A stretch of DNA of 64,000 bases from Chthonomonadaceae bacterium (GTDB lineage: Bacteria > Armatimonadota > Chthonomonadetes > Chthonomonadales > Chthonomonadaceae). The stretch is from contig DAIDHN010000013.1 of NCBI GenBank assembly GCA_027459665.1, forward strand, positions 1 through 64,000. Direction: 5' to 3'. Shown here one piece after another: positions 61,623 through 64,000 of the stretch; the stretch's first letter is position 1; every line of letters begins with the position of its first letter. Position numbers and translations under genes: made by a program. The notes beneath the pieces were generated by a model. The model was not told the DNA's origin. It saw only the letters and a list, made by a program, of their open reading frames with translations, and did not search any database.

Positions 61623-62237
61623 TTACCGCACTGCCTTATGAGAATGCTTTTTCTGCCCTGCCTGCGGCAAAGACTGCGGCAGAGGCAGATACATTTGCTT
61701 CAACCCGGCGCCGCATGAGTGCACAATGAGCGCAGTGCAAACTCCTTTACCCTGTTTGTGCGGCGTCATGCGCACTTCAAACGCTATTCCCGCTGACACA
61801 TCGTCGTAAAAACGTATTGCTTCGCCGCCCTCTGCCTGCAGAGAACCGGCAGGTTTGGCTGTCGGAAAATGGTGCAGTATGGTTTGCAGACTGCTGCCTG
61901 CATGAATGCCGTTTTTGAGGCGGTACAGCGGGGAGGCAGTGTAGACTGCCGCAATCTGTTTTTGCGGGCCGTCTCCGCCAGGTACAGGAACAAGGTATAT
62001 ATCCAGCGCTTTCGTGCGTTTTGTTAAATAAGGCGACAAAGGCGGGCGCCGCCACATCATCCATGCATGCATCATGCCCGCGTCTGAGCTGTCTGGTTTG
62101 CCCAGCCAGTCAGGCAGCTTCTTTTCAGCACCCAAATGAATGCTGCCAACCTGTCTGCCAGGCACTACCAGCAGTCTGCGTGCCTGCCTGCCCGATAAAA
62201 GGAAAACCGCTGCAGACGCCGCTATAAAAATGCGCAT
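61623..62237 (-). CDS. exported protein of unknown function
   Basis: 204 residues with an N-terminal hydrophobic segment (about 4-15) that could be a signal peptide or anchor. The rest is mixed alpha/beta with no recognised domain; LPDWLGKPDSSDAGMMHAWMMW and SLQTILHHFPTAKPAGSLQA are distinctive segments. I chose the ATG at 62237 because GGGAG lies 7 bases upstream; the frame opens at 62255. It is convergent with the DUF6785 gene (23 bases apart) and divergent from the glycosidase gene. Confidence 0.7.
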   Translation of the reverse strand: MRIFIAASAAVFLLSGRQARRLLVVPGRQVGSIHLGAEKKLPDWLGKPDSSDAGMMHAWMMWRRPPLSPYLTKRTKALDIYLVPVPGGDGPQKQIAAVYTASPLYRLKNGIHAGSSLQTILHHFPTAKPAGSLQAEGGEAIRFYDDVSAGIAFEVRMTPHKQGKGVCTALIVHSCGAGLKQMYLPLPQSLPQAGQKKHSHKAVR

Positions 62238-62328
62238 GTTTATTCTCCCTGGCACAGCAAAAAAGCAGGCAAAACGTACTGTTTATTCATACAGCATATG
62301 TCTAGTTTGCTGGTTAAATGTTAGCAGG

Positions 62329-62334
62329 TATAAT
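62329..62334 (+). promoter_or_regulatory. candidate -10 box for the glycosidase gene
   Basis: A perfect TATAAT lies 44 bases ahead of the ATG in the divergent gap 62238-62377. TTGCTG at 62307-62312 is 16 bases upstream and could be a weak -35. Confidence 0.45.
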
Positions 62335-62377
62335 ACTATACTTCTGGTTGCGCCTTTTAAGGAGATCGTGCTGCTCT

Positions 62378-64000
62378 ATGCCGGATAATACCCCTGCCTT
62401 TTTGCTGCCCGAACGGAACGACCGTCTTACCCTGGGCGGCGGAGGGCACCTGCTCTATTCGCCAGCATTTCCAGGCATTCCAGATACCCCCGGTTTTTGG
62501 GAGGGGGTATGGGCGGGTGAAGAGCATTTGCCCTGTCTGCTTGGTGTGCTGCTGGTAGATGAACAGGGAATGCCAATGCCGCTGAAACGTGCCTGGCGCA
62601 GCTGGCAAACCCACAAGGTAGTGCTGCTCTATACTGTAGAAGGCGTACCTGGGCTTGAGGTGCAGGAAGAACGGACGCTGGCTCCGGGGGATGTATGTGC
62701 AAGCAGGTTTCGCTTTGTGTGGCGGGGGGTGCAGCCCAGAGTGCTGCATTTGGTGCTGTGGAGTATTCGGCAGCCTTCAGAAGAGAACTGCCAGCCACCA
62801 TGTGCCATGCAGCGCGATCTGGCCTCATGGCGCATGCTTCCTCACCCGCTTTGCGCAGCGTTGGGGGCAGACCGCCTGCCTGAAAGCAGGCTTTGCCTGA
62901 ACACCGGTGAGAATATGCCGCCACTGCTTTGGGAAGCATCGCCGTTTCCAGATTTTTTTCAGCGGGAAGCCTTACAGCGCATACCAAATGCCGAAAGCAG
63001 CAGTGCCGATGCATGGCAGATGCATATCGCCCTGCACTACGCACTGTATCTTGAGCCAGAAGGTACAGAGACTATTTGCGTGGGGGCGGCTGTATCGCCG
63101 TGGCAGGAGGAAGCAGAACAGAACCTGCGCACCTGTCTTGCCGCAGACCCGCTTTCTGTTAGCAGCGAGTATTGGCAGAAAGCACTGCAGGGCGCTCCGC
63201 AGATACAATGCTCGCAAACAATGGTAGAATTGTCGGCAAGGCACAGCCTGGCGCAGATGCATTTGCAGCTGCCATGTATAAATAAAACGTTTTTGCCGGA
63301 AGTAGTGCGCGAAACCTGCTGGATAGACGGCTGTGAAAGAGCTTCTGCTGCACTGATGAATGAACTGCAGTCAATGGTGCTGCCAGATGAAGCGGGGTTT
63401 AGGTATGTAGATTATGGCAGCGCAGCGCTTCGGCTGTTTCAACTGTCTGCACATAACAACTGGGTAGAGCCGGCATACGACTGCCTGAGCCGGTATGCAG
63501 CCATATTGCAGCAAAGGCGCGACCCAGACCAGAGCGGCCTCTACCTGGCTGCATCGCCCTGGGAGTGTACGGAATACTGCCCGGTGAGATGGCCGGGGCA
63601 TCCATTTGCAGCGCTGGATGCAAGCTGCACAGCCTACTCACTTGCGCAGGCACTCGAACAGATGGCGCGTGCACTGGGCAAGCCGGCAGAGGCTTCCAAA
63701 TGGAATCTGCAGGGAGATCGCATATGCAATGCAGTGCGCATGCGTTTGTGGAATGACAGTGATCTTTTTTTTCATGACCTTTGCCCTCAAACAGGAAAGC
63801 TGCTGCCGGCACGCACCATAGCAGGTTTTTTGCCATACTACTGCGGCATTGCAACGCTTGCGCACCTTGCCGGGCTTTGGCAGCTCTGGGACGAACGTAC
63901 ATTTGGTTCTAGCTACCCTGTACCGGTTCTGAGCATGGATCACCCTCTGTTTTCAGCCGAAGGGCTGTGGCAGGGTGGTATCGAGGCCCTTCCCGGCTGC
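62378..64000 (+). CDS. GH63-like (MGH1-type) glycoside hydrolase, N-terminal part
   Basis: 541 codons are open to the window edge. About the first 240 residues are beta-rich (an N-terminal sandwich with FWEGVWAGEEHLPCLLGVLL). From about 300 onward an (alpha/alpha)6 barrel begins, with DQSGLYLAASPWECTEYC and SCTAYSLAQALEQMARALGKPAEA, then MRLWNDSDLFFHDL and GIEALPGC at the edge, typical of MGH1/trehalase-like glucosidases. It probably hydrolyses an alpha-glucoside or mannoside. AAGGAG lies 13 bases ahead of the ATG, slightly far. The true end is outside the window. Confidence 0.75.
   Translation, partial: MPDNTPAFLLPERNDRLTLGGGGHLLYSPAFPGIPDTPGFWEGVWAGEEHLPCLLGVLLVDEQGMPMPLKRAWRSWQTHKVVLLYTVEGVPGLEVQEERTLAPGDVCASRFRFVWRGVQPRVLHLVLWSIRQPSEENCQPPCAMQRDLASWRMLPHPLCAALGADRLPESRLCLNTGENMPPLLWEASPFPDFFQREALQRIPNAESSSADAWQMHIALHYALYLEPEGTETICVGAAVSPWQEEAEQNLRTCLAADPLSVSSEYWQKALQGAPQIQCSQTMVELSARHSLAQMHLQLPCINKTFLPEVVRETCWIDGCERASAALMNELQSMVLPDEAGFRYVDYGSAALRLFQLSAHNNWVEPAYDCLSRYAAILQQRRDPDQSGLYLAASPWECTEYCPVRWPGHPFAALDASCTAYSLAQALEQMARALGKPAEASKWNLQGDRICNAVRMRLWNDSDLFFHDLCPQTGKLLPARTIAGFLPYYCGIATLAHLAGLWQLWDERTFGSSYPVPVLSMDHPLFSAEGLWQGGIEALPGC

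Noticed and set aside
1-64000. tRNA, rRNA genes and CRISPR arrays
   Set aside because: Intergenic stretches were read for T-loop-like motifs, rRNA-like blocks and regularly spaced repeats; none was recognised. A covariance-model scan would be decisive.

Overview
The window looks like a chromosomal segment of a moderately GC-rich, diderm, non-pathogenic bacterium, most likely from the Armatimonadota. The best clue is the type IV prepilin-like protein at 30473-31255, whose N-terminus (the [12 protein letters not shown] motif after the hydrophobic stretch) is typical of that phylum. Supporting clues are a DUF6785-type membrane protein, a CRTAC1-type FG-GAP protein, hopanoid genes and many TTG starts with good ribosome-binding sites. 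The assignment is an inference from family patterns, not a database result.

Layout. 1-2647: the end of folP, then an ABC exporter pair on +. 2657-10232: a long minus-strand run, read from right to left as a NitT/TauT-like ABC importer (permease, ATPase, binding protein), a GNAT acetyltransferase, gatB, a HEAT-repeat protein, a TPR protein and a CPBP membrane protease. 10478-12477: hisF, hisI and an AraC regulator on +. 12609-18325: icd-mdh (TCA cycle), an AIM24 protein, and a chain of debranching enzyme, stand-alone NIL domain and MarR regulator with overlapping ends. 18552-23659: an envelope-glycan and mobile-DNA region with a GT4 glycosyltransferase, a FemAB/BioF2-like acyltransferase, a 291-bp MITE-like element, an AT-rich OafA-like acyltransferase, the tail of a dead nucleotide-sugar epimerase, and an IS1-family element disabled by one inserted base. 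23756-31547: mrp, a class III aminotransferase, arsM, a TPR/FG-GAP pair, and a prepilin with a small membrane protein. 31999-34143: fliQ-fliR-flhB alone. 34482-38628: a CopD-like protein and a ferrous-iron operon (DtxR-type regulator, feoA, feoB, FeoB-associated Cys-rich protein) behind a DtxR-box-like palindrome. 38819-43616: nucleoside hydrolase, SGNH hydrolase, peptide-type binding protein and PhyH dioxygenase. 43682-46641: small membrane protein, COG4280/FTR1-like protein, a one-repeat WD40 peptide and an Ig-like membrane protein. 47305-53537: hpnH-hpnA-ispH-hpnG followed without a break by tolC- and hlyD-like genes. 53608-54387: short interrupted or decayed reading frames. 54388-64000: GH16 laminarinase-like enzyme, small membrane protein, nucleotidyltransferase/degenerate phosphomannomutase fusion, DUF6785 protein, an unknown secreted protein, and the start of a GH63-like glycosidase.

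How the genes work together. Tight stop/start overlaps (ATGA, TAATG) define several operons. The clearest functional units are iron uptake under its own regulator, hopanoid side-chain synthesis joined to isoprenoid supply and a partial tripartite exporter, and an envelope polysaccharide locus that is being eroded by mobile elements. No rRNA, tRNA or CRISPR array was recognised. No wholly new system is proven. The best leads are the hopanoid-exporter linkage, the MITE, the inactivated IS1 element with its intact frameshift signal, the orphan flagellar export trio, and the four-gene hydrolase/dioxygenase operon.
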